A stretch of DNA of 58,623 nt from Deinococcus marmoris (lineage in GTDB: Bacteria; Deinococcota; Deinococci; Deinococcales; Deinococcaceae), in the NCBI RefSeq assembly GCF_001949125.1, contig NZ_MSTI01000145.1:1-58623 (forward strand). Reading direction: 5' to 3'. This document shows, one piece after another, positions 43,888 to 54,489 of this stretch; position 1 is the stretch's first letter; each line of letters begins with the position of its first letter. The translations under genes and the position numbers were made by a program. The notes beneath the pieces were generated by a model. That model searched no databases, was not told the DNA's origin, and saw only the letters and a list, made by a program, of their open reading frames with translations.

Positions 43888-45084
43888 TTAACCAGCCGCC
43901 CCGACCGCGCGGGCTTCTTCGGGGTTGGACTCGTGTCGGCCCAGTGCGGCCTGCACGTCGGGCCATTCGATGATCTCGAAGCGGCTGTTGCGGATGGCCG
44001 GGGTGAATCCGGCGTCCACCGCGATCCGCACCAGCTCGCGCACGGTGGCCTTGTGTCGTCCGCCGCCCCCCGCCGCCGAGACCACGTTTTCCTCCAGCAT
44101 GGTGGACCCCAGATCGTTGGCACCGTAATACAGCGCGGCCTGCGCCACCTTGAAGCCCTGCGCGGGCCACGACGCCTGAATGTTGGCGAAGTTGTCCAGC
44201 GCGATGCGGGCCACGGCCAGTTGTTGCAGGTACTCGTGCGCCGTTGCGCCGGGAGCCTTGCCGTGCAGGCGGGTGTGTTCGGTTTGTAGCGTCCACATGG
44301 CAAAACCCGAGAAGCCGTTCCCGTCGTAATCGTGGTTGGCCTTGTCCTGCTGCTCGCGGAGCTTGAGCAGGTGGCTGGTGCGCTGGGCGAAAGTCTCGCC
44401 GAAGCCGATCACCATCGTGGCAATCGTATACAGCCCCTTGCTCTGCGCCGCGTCGATAATGCGGAACCAGTCCTCGCTGCGAATCCGGGCGGGGGCGGCG
44501 CGGGCACGCACATCGTCTTCCAGAATCTCGCCGCCTGCGCCGGGCAACCCGTCCAGCCCGGCCTCGATCAGCGTGTCCAGCAGCGCGTCCAGACTCAGGC
44601 CGAAGTTCTTTTCCATGAACAGCACTTCTTCGGGCGAGAAGGCGTCGATGCGGATCGTGGGGTGGTTGGCCTTGATGTGGCGCAATAGCCCGGTGTAATA
44701 GTCCAGCCCCAGCTCCGGGTTCACGCCGCCTTGCATCAGAATGCGGGTGCCGCCCACCTCTTCCAGCTCCACGATCTTGGCGCTGATCTCCTGGTAATCC
44801 AGCGTGTAGCTGTCCTTCTGGCGCTTGGTGCGGTAAAAGGCACAGAAGTTACAGCCGACGTTGCAGACGTTGGTGTAATTGATGTTGCGGTCGATCAGAA
44901 AGGTCACGGTGTCCGGGTCACGGCGGTCCAGGCGCAGGGCGTTGGCGACTCCGGCGACTTCTGGAAGCGGCAGTCCATACAGCGCCTCGATCTCGGCGGC
45001 ATTCAGGCGTTCGCCGCGCGCGGCCTTGTCCAACATCTGTGTTTCCAATGCCCGGGCAGGTGAGGTAGGGGAAAGGGCGGTCAT
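43888..45084 (-). CDS. mqnC: Cyclic dehypoxanthinyl futalosine synthase
   Basis: The 398-residue radical SAM enzyme carries the cluster motif CNVGCNFCAFY (CxxxCxxC) preceded by RNINYTNV. It cyclises dehypoxanthinyl futalosine in the futalosine route to menaquinone, the route used by Deinococcus-Thermus. Other hallmarks are ILMQGGVNPELGLDYYTGLLRHIK and LPGAGGEILEDDVR. It is closer to MqnC than to the related MqnE because of the GGVNP and FCAFYR motifs. TAACTT lies 6 nt before the ATG on the reverse strand, giving a leaderless start. Confidence 0.93.
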   Translation of the reverse strand: MTALSPTSPARALETQMLDKAARGERLNAAEIEALYGLPLPEVAGVANALRLDRRDPDTVTFLIDRNINYTNVCNVGCNFCAFYRTKRQKDSYTLDYQEISAKIVELEEVGGTRILMQGGVNPELGLDYYTGLLRHIKANHPTIRIDAFSPEEVLFMEKNFGLSLDALLDTLIEAGLDGLPGAGGEILEDDVRARAAPARIRSEDWFRIIDAAQSKGLYTIATMVIGFGETFAQRTSHLLKLREQQDKANHDYDGNGFSGFAMWTLQTEHTRLHGKAPGATAHEYLQQLAVARIALDNFANIQASWPAQGFKVAQAALYYGANDLGSTMLEENVVSAAGGGGRHKATVRELVRIAVDAGFTPAIRNSRFEIIEWPDVQAALGRHESNPEEARAVGAAG

Positions 45085-45096
45085 GCGGTCAAGTTA

Positions 45097-45177
45097 TCAC
45101 CCCCAGCGGTGGGCTATTGCCCCCTGAAACACGCTCAGCGCCGTGAAACAGGCCAGGCACAGCGCAATGAAGATCAT
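45097..45177 (-). CDS. Possible 26-residue membrane peptide
   Basis: An ATG at 45177 opens a 26-codon frame, MIFIALCLACFTALSVFQGA followed by IAHRWG, that would form one transmembrane helix. It ends next to the mqnC -10 box and is too short for ordinary gene calling. GGGAG lies some 14 nt upstream, so initiation is not well supported. It may be a true small protein or chance. Confidence 0.3.
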   Translation of the reverse strand: MIFIALCLACFTALSVFQGAIAHRWG

Positions 45178-45293
45178 CCCAAGTTTCTCCCAAGAAAGGG
45201 CGCGCGTATCATGCTTTCTGAAAAGTGAGAGCAACGTTGGGAACCGCTGGAGAGGATTTTTGGAAGCGGTTCCTGTACCCGGAGGTAAACGCT

Positions 45294-46366
45294 ATGAAAA
45301 TGGGAATGATCGGCCTGGGCAAGATGGGCGGCAACATGGTTCTGCGCCTGACGCGCGGCGGCCAGGAAGTGGTGGGCTATGACCGCAGCGAGGACAGCGT
45401 CGCCCTGATCGAGAAGCAGGGCGCGAAGGGCGCACGCACGGTGGACGAATTGATCGCGGCGCTGGGCGAACCCGGCAGCCGCGCCGTGTGGGTGATGGTG
45501 CCGTCCGGCAAGATCACGCAGTCGGTGATCGACGATCTGGCGGGCCGTCTGGCCCCCGGCGACATCGTGGTGGACGGCGGCAACTCCAACTTCAAGGACA
45601 CCATGCGCCGCGCCGAGGAACTGGGCGCAAAGGGCATTCATATGGTGGACGTAGGCACCTCCGGCGGTGTCTGGGGCCTCTCCGAGGGCTACGCCATGAT
45701 GGTGGGCGGCCACGAGGAAGCGGTGGAGCGCATGCGCCCGGTGCTGGAAGTGCTGGCCCCCACGCCCACCCAGGGCTGGGGCCGCATGGGGCCGTCGGGG
45801 TCCGGGCACTACGTCAAGATGGTCCACAACGGCATCGAGTACGGCATGATGCAGTCCTACGCCGAGGGCTTCGAGCTGATGCGCCACAAGGAAGAATTCG
45901 GGCTGGACATGGCCCAGATCGCCGAACTGTGGCGCTACGGCTCGGTCATCCGCTCGTGGCTGCTGGACCTGACCGCCGAGGCCCTCAAGAACTCGGCGGA
46001 TTTCGATCAGCTCTCGGATTACGTGGCCGACAGCGGCGAGGGACGCTGGACCATCATCGACAGCATCGAGCAGGGCGTGCCCACCCCGGTGATGACCCTG
46101 GCCACGCAGATGCGCTTCCGCAGCCAGCAGGAAACCAGTTACGCCGGGCAGATGCTCTCGGCCATGCGCCGGGCCTTCGGCGGTCACGCGGTCAAGACCC
46201 TGGAAACCCCCAAGAAGGAAGGCTTCGTGCCGGAAGTTCAGCCAGGGGATCACCCCAGCGTGGCCGCGCCGGAAAACATCCCGTCCTCCAGGGGAAAAAA
46301 CCAGGGCGACGGTTCCATGCAAGAACAACTGGGTGAAACGGGCCACGAACGCGTTAAGGGCGACAA

Positions 46367-46370
<4 letters not shown>
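45294..46370 (+). CDS. gnd: 6-phosphogluconate dehydrogenase, decarboxylating (YqeC/GndA type)
   Basis: The 358-residue enzyme oxidises 6-phosphogluconate to ribulose-5-phosphate. It has [31 protein letters not shown], and [22 protein letters not shown] with the catalytic lysine. Its length fits the short, often NAD-preferring class rather than the 470-residue class. GGAGG is 8 nt before the ATG at 45294. The stop overlaps the zwf start by 4 nt. It leads the operon gnd-zwf-opcA-pgl. Confidence 0.95.
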
Positions 46371-48120
<1,750 letters not shown>

Positions 48121-48124
<4 letters not shown>

Positions 48125-49065
48125 CGGCTGCCCCCACCGCCCCCACCCTCGGCCCCGTCGAGACCAGCGTCCGCAAGGCGCAGATCACACTGGACGAACT
48201 GTGGTCCCAGACCAATGTGGAAACGCGGGCCTACACCGGCAATATCATCGCGCTGACCGTCCGCAAGCATCTGGAGCGCGTGCAGGAGGCGCTGGCGGGC
48301 CTGGAAGGCCGGTATGCCGGGCGGCAGATCATCGGCGTGATGGACGGCACGGACGATCTGATGGTCCACGCCAGTCTGGTGTCTCAGCGCCGGGGGGCGT
48401 TCGTGGAGCGGCTGACCATCGACGCCAGCACCGAGCAGCTCCAGGGCGCGATTCTTCCGCTGCTGCGCCCCGCCACCGTCAACCACGTCTGGTGGGGTTC
48501 GGACACCAAGCCCGAGGGTCTGCTGATGCGGGAGCTGACCGACATTGCCGATCAGGTGATCGCGGACAGCCTGACGCTGGACATTCCCCCGGCCCGGCAC
48601 TACGCCCTGGCCGATCTGGGCTGGAGCCGCTCTGCGAGCTGGCGTGAGGCGCTGGCCCAGGTCTTCGACAGTCCCGACGCTGCCCGGCAACTGCCCAACG
48701 TAGACCACCTGACCGTGCGTTACGCCGGGGGCAAGGACCTGCCTGCCCGCCTGTATGCCGGATTCGTAGCCGACACGCTGGGCTGGAAAAATCTGGAGAA
48801 TGTCGAGTTCAAGGCGGCCCGCTGTGGCCGTGAGAACGGCGATCTGTGCGGCGTGGAACTTTCCGGCGACGGCGTGCGCTTCACGCTGGCGGCGGGTGAG
48901 GCCGAGACTGTTCGCGTGGAATCTGTCTGGGACGACAAGAAGCATGTGACGGAGGTCAACGTGCCCACCATGTCGCTGGCCGAGGGCCTGGGCCGCGTGA
49001 TGGCCCGCCCGGAACGCGGCGAGATGTTTGAACGCGCCTGGAAACTGGCCAAGGCGACGTTGTGA
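48121..49065 (+). CDS. opcA: Glucose-6-phosphate dehydrogenase assembly protein OpcA
   Basis: The 314-residue protein fits OpcA, the allosteric and assembly partner of G6PDH in cyanobacteria and actinobacteria. Typical segments are [61 protein letters not shown] and [15 protein letters not shown]. The GTG start lies within the zwf stop codon (GTGA), so the two proteins are translated in a coupled way, as befits a complex. It precedes pgl by 28 nt. Confidence 0.92.
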
Positions 49066-49093
49066 GGGGGGCGACGCTGTGAAGGGGGCAGCC

Positions 49094-49768
49094 ATGAATC
49101 TGCGCGTCTTTCCCACAGCCCAGGCGGCGGCGGACGCGGCTGCCGAGGCATTCGCCCGCGCGGCGCGGGAAGCGGTGACGGCGCGCGGAGCCTTTCATGT
49201 GGCCCTCTCCGGGGGCAGCACACCCAGGCTGATGTACGCCACCCTGCGTGATCTGCCGGACATTCCCTGGAAAGCCGTCCACATCTACTTCGGGGATGAA
49301 CGCAGCGTCGGCCCTGAGAGCCAGGACAGCAATTACGGCACGGCGCAGCGCGAGTTGCTGTCGTATGTGCCGGTGCCCGCCTCCCAGATTCACCGGATGG
49401 AAGGCGAACGCCGCCCACTGGAAGAGGCCGCCGCCGCTTACGCTGCCCTGTTGCCCGAACGCCTGGACGTGAACCTGCTGGGCATGGGCGATGACGGCCA
49501 CACTGCCAGTCTGTTCCCCGGCACGGCGGCGCTGGATGCGGGCGAGCGTGTGGTGGCCAATTGGGTGCCGCAGCAGGACACGGGGCGACTCACCATGACC
49601 TTTCCCGAGATCAACGCGGCCCGTCAGCGCTGGCTGCTGGTGGCTGGCGGCAAGAAAGCCGAAGCGCTGGCCGACGTGCAGGCGGGGCGCGGGGACCATC
49701 CTGTAGCACGTCTCCATGACCCGGTCTGGTTCGTGGACACGGCAGCTACCGGCAAGCTGGAAAGTTGA
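49094..49768 (+). CDS. pgl: 6-phosphogluconolactonase
   Basis: The 224-residue enzyme hydrolyses 6-phosphogluconolactone between the Zwf and Gnd steps. It belongs to the glucosamine-6-phosphate isomerase-like fold: [33 protein letters not shown] and [17 protein letters not shown] with the catalytic Asp-His region. I use the ATG at 49094, with AAGGGGG 6-8 nt upstream; an in-frame GTG 15 nt earlier is possible. It completes the oxidative pentose phosphate operon and is followed by a large hairpin. Confidence 0.93.
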   Translation: MNLRVFPTAQAAADAAAEAFARAAREAVTARGAFHVALSGGSTPRLMYATLRDLPDIPWKAVHIYFGDERSVGPESQDSNYGTAQRELLSYVPVPASQIHRMEGERRPLEEAAAAYAALLPERLDVNLLGMGDDGHTASLFPGTAALDAGERVVANWVPQQDTGRLTMTFPEINAARQRWLLVAGGKKAEALADVQAGRGDHPVARLHDPVWFVDTAATGKLES

Positions 49769-49796
49769 GGGCGAACCACCAAAACAATGCTCACCC

Positions 49797-49842
49797 GAGG
49801 AGAACGGGAGTCTGCGATGTCGTGCAGACTCCTGTTCTCCTC
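49797..49842. terminator. 19-bp hairpin after the pgl operon
   Basis: Bases 49797-49815 pair with 49824-49842, with a single G-U-type mismatch and an 8-nt loop. No T-run follows, so its role as terminator or 3' stabiliser is inferred from its place 28 nt after the pgl stop codon. Confidence 0.6.
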
Positions 49843-50021
49843 TGATGGAAGGTATCGGCAACACCTGGAAATCCGAACGGGCGTCCAGGTGTCTTCACGG
49901 AGAGGAGTTGCCCTGCACGAAACAGAGCGAATCTTTACGGGAAAGGCCAGCCCGTTATCTGCCCTGGGTGATGCAGAGATCTCTCACAAAAGCGATGATA
50001 CCGATAAAAACGGCGTTTTCG

Positions 50022-50094
50022 GCTCCTCCCTCCTTGCGGGGGACTGGTACAGCTCGCACCGCGAGAGGCTGGGAGGGGGGCACCGCAAACGCCG
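50022..50094 (+). repeat. G-rich dispersed repeat, copy C
   Basis: Shares GCTCCTCC, TGCGGGGGA, GGGAGGGGGG and ACCGCAAACGCC with copy A (inverted at 36937-36985). About 23 extra nt sit in the middle, including GCTCGCACCGCGAG, itself a small hairpin. Confidence 0.7.
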
Positions 50095-50219
50095 TCCCAG
50101 CGCGGTCAGAGAAAAATAACATCTTGCGAAAATCAGCGCAAAGCCAAACATGAGAGACTTGTCTGAATCACTCAGCGTTATCCGTCACCCCTGATCTATC
50201 TGTCCACTGCCGCGCCAGG

Positions 50220-51143
50220 TCAGCCCTTGAGAATGGCCTCCACTTCAGAGGTGTCAAGTGCCCAGCTTGCCGCCTTTACGTTCTGGGCGATCTGCTCCGC
50301 TCTGGTGGCCCCGGCGATCACGCTGCTGACCGTGGGCTGGGCGGCCAGCCAACTGAAGGCCAGCTCCAGCAGGGTGTGGCCGTGCGCCTGGGCGTACTTC
50401 TCCAGCGCCTGCACCTTGCGCCAGTTGTCCGGCGTCATGTATTTGTCCTGCGCGCCCTGCGAGGAGGCGAAGCGCGTGCCCTCGGGAATGTTGTCCGGGC
50501 CGTATTTGCCGCTCAGCAGACCACTCGCCAGCGGGAAGTATGGCAGCAGGCCCATCTCCAACTCTTCCAGGGTGGGCAGCAATTCGGCCTCCACGTCCCG
50601 CACCAGCAGGCTGTATTCGTCCTGGGCGCAGATGAATGGAGTCAGATGCTGGTCCTTTGCGATCTGTGCCGCTTCCCGCACCCCCGCCGCGTCCAGATTG
50701 GAGCAGCCGATGGCCCGCACCTGCCCGGCCTGCACCAGTTCGTGCAGCGTGCCCAGCGTGTCGGCCAGCGGTGTCTGGGGGTCCGGCTTATGAAGCTGAT
50801 ACAGATCCAGATAGTCGGTGCCCAGGCGCTTCAGACTGGCGGCCAGCGCCTTACGGATGTACTCGGGTCTGGCCCCCTGGCCCGCCTCGCCCATGTCCAT
50901 CCCGAACTTACTGGCCAGAATGATGTTGCTGCGCTCTGATCCCAGCGCTTTGCCCAGCATGGTTTCCGAGCCACCCTGATTGCCGTAGATGTCGGCGGTG
51001 TCGAACAGCGTGATGCCGTGATCCAGCGCGGCCCTGACCACCGCGTTGGTGGCGGCCTGATCCAGTCGGCCCCCGAAGTTGTTGCACCCCAGACCCACCA
51101 GAGAGACGTCGGGACCATTCTTGCCGAGTTTGCGTTGCTGCAT
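50220..51143 (-). CDS. Aldo/keto reductase
   Basis: The 307-residue NADP-dependent oxidoreductase has the AKR tetrad visible: Asp and Tyr in FDTADIYGNQGGSE, Lys in ILASKFGMD and His in YQLHKPDPQTP. It belongs to the YajO/PdxI-like group that acts on aldehydes of unknown identity. I use the ATG at 51143; another ATG nine bases earlier would add MGA. It is divergent from the MFS transporter across 173 nt, with no clear promoter box at usual leaderless spacing. Confidence 0.92.
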   Translation of the reverse strand: MQQRKLGKNGPDVSLVGLGCNNFGGRLDQAATNAVVRAALDHGITLFDTADIYGNQGGSETMLGKALGSERSNIILASKFGMDMGEAGQGARPEYIRKALAASLKRLGTDYLDLYQLHKPDPQTPLADTLGTLHELVQAGQVRAIGCSNLDAAGVREAAQIAKDQHLTPFICAQDEYSLLVRDVEAELLPTLEELEMGLLPYFPLASGLLSGKYGPDNIPEGTRFASSQGAQDKYMTPDNWRKVQALEKYAQAHGHTLLELAFSWLAAQPTVSSVIAGATRAEQIAQNVKAASWALDTSEVEAILKG

Positions 51144-51315
51144 GGCCCCCATTGTGTGCCGGGGAGCGGAGATCCCATGAGGCGCTGGCCACAATCCCTT
51201 GGTGGAGGGCATCTTTTCCGGGCACGACACTCGCGCAGACAACGGGGTCCCGCGCCATCTCAGCCGCGTTCCAGTCTGAAGCTGATCCCTTCACGGCGCG
51301 CTTATACTTCGCGCA

Positions 51316-52575
51316 ATGACCTCCGAAACTGCCCATCCGCCCCAGCCGTGGGTGCTGTCCGCCTTCTGGTTCGGCACGGCCTTCCACTGGCTGGTGCTGC
51401 TGCTGATCCTGATGCCTGCCAACGTGGAAATGTTCGTGGGCGAGGCGCGCAAGGGTACCTATCTGGGCGCACTAGTGGCGATTGGCGCGGTGATGGCGCT
51501 GATCCTGCCGCCGCTGGTGGGCGCGCACAGTGACCGCACCGGGCGGCGGCTGCCGTACATGCGGCTGGGCGTGGCCGTCAATCTGGTGGGCTTGGCGGTG
51601 ATGGGTTTCGCCGCCATGACCCTGACGGGCATGAACGGTTTCTGGGTCTACGTGCTGGGCTTCCTGCTGGTCCAGTTCGGCAACAATTACGCGACTGCGC
51701 CGTATTCGGCCCTGATCCCGCAACTGGTGCCGCCCAAAGAGCGTGGGCGTTACAGCGGTGTGATGGCGCTGCTTCAGGCGGCGGGGCAACTGCTGGGCGC
51801 GGTGGCGGCCTTCGCGGTGGGGATTCTCAAGCTGCCTGTGATCGTGTCGTTCGTGCTGATCGCCGTGGTGCTGCTCATTCCCGCCCTGGTCACCATGCGC
51901 GGTATTCCTGAAGCCAAAAACCCCAAACCGCTGGCAACTGCCGGGGGCAAAACGCTGAGCATCCGGGAACTGTTCGCGTATCAGGCGTTCCTGTGGGTCT
52001 TTCTGACACGGGTGCTGTTCTCGCTGGGACAGTACAGCGTGCAGCCGTTCCTCCAGTATTACAACCGCGACGTGCTGCGCCAGGCCGACGCCCCCACCAG
52101 CACCAGCATCATGCTGGCCTGCATTATCGTGGGCAGCATCGTCTCGGCGCTGATTGGCGGGCGCATCAGTGACCGGGTGGGCCGCAAGCCGGTGATCTAC
52201 GTGGCGGGCGGGGCGATGGCCGCCGCCGCACTGTTGCTGCTCGTCGCGCCCAATTACCCGGTGGCACTGGCCCTGGCGCTGTTCTTCGGGCTGGGTTTCG
52301 GGGCCTTTACCAGCGTGGACTGGGCGCTGGGCAGCGACGCCATGCCCAGCGCCAGCAGCTACGCCCGCGACATGGGCATCTGGCATGTGGCCTTCGTCGC
52401 GCCGCAGATGAGCAGTGCGCCGCAGGGAGCGCTGCTGGACTGGGGCAACGCGCGGGGCGGCAACTTCGGCTACACGCTGGTCTTCGGCATCGCGGCGCTG
52501 TTCTTTATCGCGGGCGTGCTGCTGGTCCGCAAGGTGCCGGACAATGCGCATCAGGGGCAGCAGGCGGCGGCGTAG
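51316..52575 (+). CDS. MFS transporter
   Basis: The 419-residue protein has twelve likely helices in two halves. The loop after helix 2 reads [13 protein letters not shown] and its repeat in the second half [15 protein letters not shown], the standard MFS signatures. The sequence style resembles sugar or glycoside-type permeases, but the substrate is not readable. TATACT (51303-51308) lies 7 nt before the ATG, a leaderless promoter. It is divergent from an aldo/keto reductase. Confidence 0.9.
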   Translation: MTSETAHPPQPWVLSAFWFGTAFHWLVLLLILMPANVEMFVGEARKGTYLGALVAIGAVMALILPPLVGAHSDRTGRRLPYMRLGVAVNLVGLAVMGFAAMTLTGMNGFWVYVLGFLLVQFGNNYATAPYSALIPQLVPPKERGRYSGVMALLQAAGQLLGAVAAFAVGILKLPVIVSFVLIAVVLLIPALVTMRGIPEAKNPKPLATAGGKTLSIRELFAYQAFLWVFLTRVLFSLGQYSVQPFLQYYNRDVLRQADAPTSTSIMLACIIVGSIVSALIGGRISDRVGRKPVIYVAGGAMAAAALLLLVAPNYPVALALALFFGLGFGAFTSVDWALGSDAMPSASSYARDMGIWHVAFVAPQMSSAPQGALLDWGNARGGNFGYTLVFGIAALFFIAGVLLVRKVPDNAHQGQQAAA

Positions 52576-52688
52576 CCTGACTGGCCAGGGCGGCGGTGCT
52601 TAAGCTCTCTGCTAGGTTCCTTGATCTCTCATTTAGACGGTGCGGAGCGTTTCACAGCCCCCGTCCCGAGCGTGGCACTGTGACCCCT

Positions 52689-53186
52689 ATGAGCGACGAT
52701 CTGACCCGCGAACAATCCATCAAGCATATTGCCAGCATCATCAAGGACGTCAAGTTCGCCATGCTGACCACCGTGACCGATAGCGGTCATATGCACGCCC
52801 GGCCCATGACCACCCAGCAGACCGAGTATGACGGTGATCTGTGGTTTATTGGCGGCAAGGACACCGAGGGCGTTCACGACATGGGCCAGCGCCCGCAGGT
52901 GAATGTCAGCTACTCCAACCCCGACGACAGCAACTATGTCAGCCTGACCGGCACCGCCGAACTGGTCGAGGACCGCGCCAAGCTGGACGAGCTGTGGAGC
53001 GACTTCTACAAGACCTACTTCGAGGGCGGCAAGGAAGATCCCAACGTCCAACTGATCAAGATCAGCACCCACGGCGCGGAGCTGTGGGAAGGTCCCGGCA
53101 AGGTCAAGGCGCTGTACGAGCTGGCCAAAGGCGCAGTGACGGGCAAGCGCGGCGACATGGGCAACAACGAAACCGTCAATCTGTAA
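52689..53186 (+). CDS. Pyridoxamine 5'-phosphate oxidase-related protein (general stress protein 26 type)
   Basis: The 165-residue flavin-binding split-barrel protein has FAMLTTVTDSGHMHARPMTTQQTEYDGDLWFIGG, VNVSYSNPDDSNYVSLTGTAEL and LWSDFYKTYFEGGKEDPNVQLIKI. Relatives bind FMN or FAD and are linked to stress responses, with no firm substrate. I use the ATG at 52689 because upstream codons in the open frame from 52596 contain no plausible start and the family begins at this position. It stands alone. Confidence 0.9.
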   Translation: MSDDLTREQSIKHIASIIKDVKFAMLTTVTDSGHMHARPMTTQQTEYDGDLWFIGGKDTEGVHDMGQRPQVNVSYSNPDDSNYVSLTGTAELVEDRAKLDELWSDFYKTYFEGGKEDPNVQLIKISTHGAELWEGPGKVKALYELAKGAVTGKRGDMGNNETVNL

Positions 53187-53321
53187 TCCTGTCTCCGACT
53201 TTATCTGTTCCCCGTCATCTGAACTTCTGGATGGTGGGGATTTTTCATGTCTGGTGTCCCTGACCACGCCTGCCAGATGGCCTGTCCAATCCGCCTCCAT
53301 GCCTAGTAAACTGCACTCCAG

Positions 53322-54083
53322 ATGCGTAAGTTCATGGCCTTTGGCGACGTACACGCCGATTTTGAAACCCTGTGGTCCGCCCTGCGCGCCGCGAGTTGCG
53401 TGGACGGCGCGTTCCTGCCGACGCCCCCGGTGCAGGCTGGACTGTTTCAGGTGGTGATCATCGGCGATCTGGTCCATCCCAAGAACGAGCGCGAGTACGC
53501 CCGGCTGACTGGTCTGCCGCGTTTCGATATGTATGACCCGGAACATCTGCTGCTGGCCGCACGCAATCAGGCGGCGCAACTGGACCTTCTGCGGGCCTAT
53601 CAGGCTGCCGCGCCGCACGCGGTTCACATCCTGCTGGGCAACCACGACGACGCCGTGCTGAACGGCAGCTACACCCTGGGGACCAGCGGCGGTCTGGTGC
53701 ATCTGGAATTCGATCCCGAGCGCGGCGGCGTCCTGCTGCCAGAGCATCTGCGGAACTGGATCGCTGGGTTTCCCCGCGAACTGCGGGTGGGGGCGGTCCA
53801 GTTCTCTCACGTCTCGCCCCTGCCCGCCCATACGCATTACGACGATCTGTTCTACGCGGACCGCAGCACCAAGCACTGGTTCCGTGACACGCCGGAATAT
53901 GTGGAGATGGCGGGTCTGGACTTCGGGGTCTACGGCCACACCCAGATCGATGACGGCATCCTGCTGGACCAGGACCACCGCTTCGCCATGATCGATGCCC
54001 TGCACGCCCGCGAGTACCTGGAACTGATGCTTGGCGACTCCGGCGACGGAACGCTTCAGGCGGTGCGGGCCGTTCCCTTCTGA
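53322..54083 (+). CDS. Calcineurin-like metallophosphoesterase
   Basis: The 253-residue protein has the dinuclear metal motifs in order: FGDVHADFETL, IIGDLVHPKN, LLGNHDD, FSHVSPLP and YGHTQIDD. It should cleave a phosphoester, perhaps a protein phosphate, nucleotide or diadenosine compound; substrate unknown. TAAACT lies 9 nt upstream of the ATG, so a very short leader is likely. The gene is followed by the tRNA-Asp/tRNA-Phe promoter. Confidence 0.9.
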   Translation: MRKFMAFGDVHADFETLWSALRAASCVDGAFLPTPPVQAGLFQVVIIGDLVHPKNEREYARLTGLPRFDMYDPEHLLLAARNQAAQLDLLRAYQAAAPHAVHILLGNHDDAVLNGSYTLGTSGGLVHLEFDPERGGVLLPEHLRNWIAGFPRELRVGAVQFSHVSPLPAHTHYDDLFYADRSTKHWFRDTPEYVEMAGLDFGVYGHTQIDDGILLDQDHRFAMIDALHAREYLELMLGDSGDGTLQAVRAVPF

Positions 54084-54125
54084 CCTGGCCCCGGCTGAAA
54101 TCTGCCCGCAGGGCTGCTGTGCTTG

Positions 54126-54154
54126 TTGACAAGTTCCCAGAGCGCGGCTATCCT
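54126..54154 (+). promoter_or_regulatory. Promoter of tRNA-Asp/tRNA-Phe
   Basis: TTGACA (54126-54131), a 17-nt spacer and TATCCT (54149-54154) make a near-consensus vegetative promoter about 57 nt before tRNA-Asp. Confidence 0.85.
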
Positions 54155-54211
54155 TAACCCCGCTGCTTTTCGTGGGCAGCACAATGACAATCAAGCACCA
54201 GAAAAAGTATT

Positions 54212-54287
<76 letters not shown>

Positions 54288-54314
54288 CTGTTTTCTCCCC
54301 CGTGGGGAAAGCAA

Positions 54315-54390
54315 GGCTGGATAGCTCAGCTGGTAGAGCAAACGATTGAAAATCGTTGGGTCGCCGGTTCAAGTCCGGCTCTGGCCACCA
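54315..54390 (+). tRNA. tRNA-Phe (anticodon GAA)
   Basis: A 76-nt cloverleaf opens GGCTGGA and closes TCTGGCC-ACCA with CCA encoded. The anticodon arm is CGATT-GAA-AATCG and the T arm GCCGG-TTCAAGT-CCGGC. Its 3' end faces an integrase gene, so it is the probable insertion site of the second element. Confidence 0.97.
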
Positions 54391-54396
54391 AGTTTA

Positions 54397-54421
54397 AACC
54401 CCGTCCTAGACGGGGTTTTTT
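54397..54421 (+). terminator. Terminator after tRNA-Phe
   Basis: AACCCCGTC pairs with GACGGGGTT around a 3-nt loop and is followed by a T-run, 6 nt after the tRNA-Phe CCA. Confidence 0.92.
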
Positions 54422-54489
54422 CCTTTGGTGCTGACGGCCTAAGCCGTGCCCAACTGCCCTACATGCCCAACGCGTGCCCAACGGGTTTT

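Larger units (their letters stand above)
49769..50219. other. 451-nt intergenic region with hairpin and G-rich repeat
   Basis: I see no gene here. A 110-codon frame at 49787-50119 lacks a ribosome-binding site, runs through the repeat and looks accidental. The region contains the hairpin at 49797-49842 and repeat copy C at 50022-50094; the rest is comparatively AT-rich with no recognised signal. Confidence 0.6.

Noticed and set aside
49787..50119. 110-codon frame after pgl
   Set aside because: Begins in a hairpin, crosses a dispersed repeat and has no ribosome-binding site or leaderless box.
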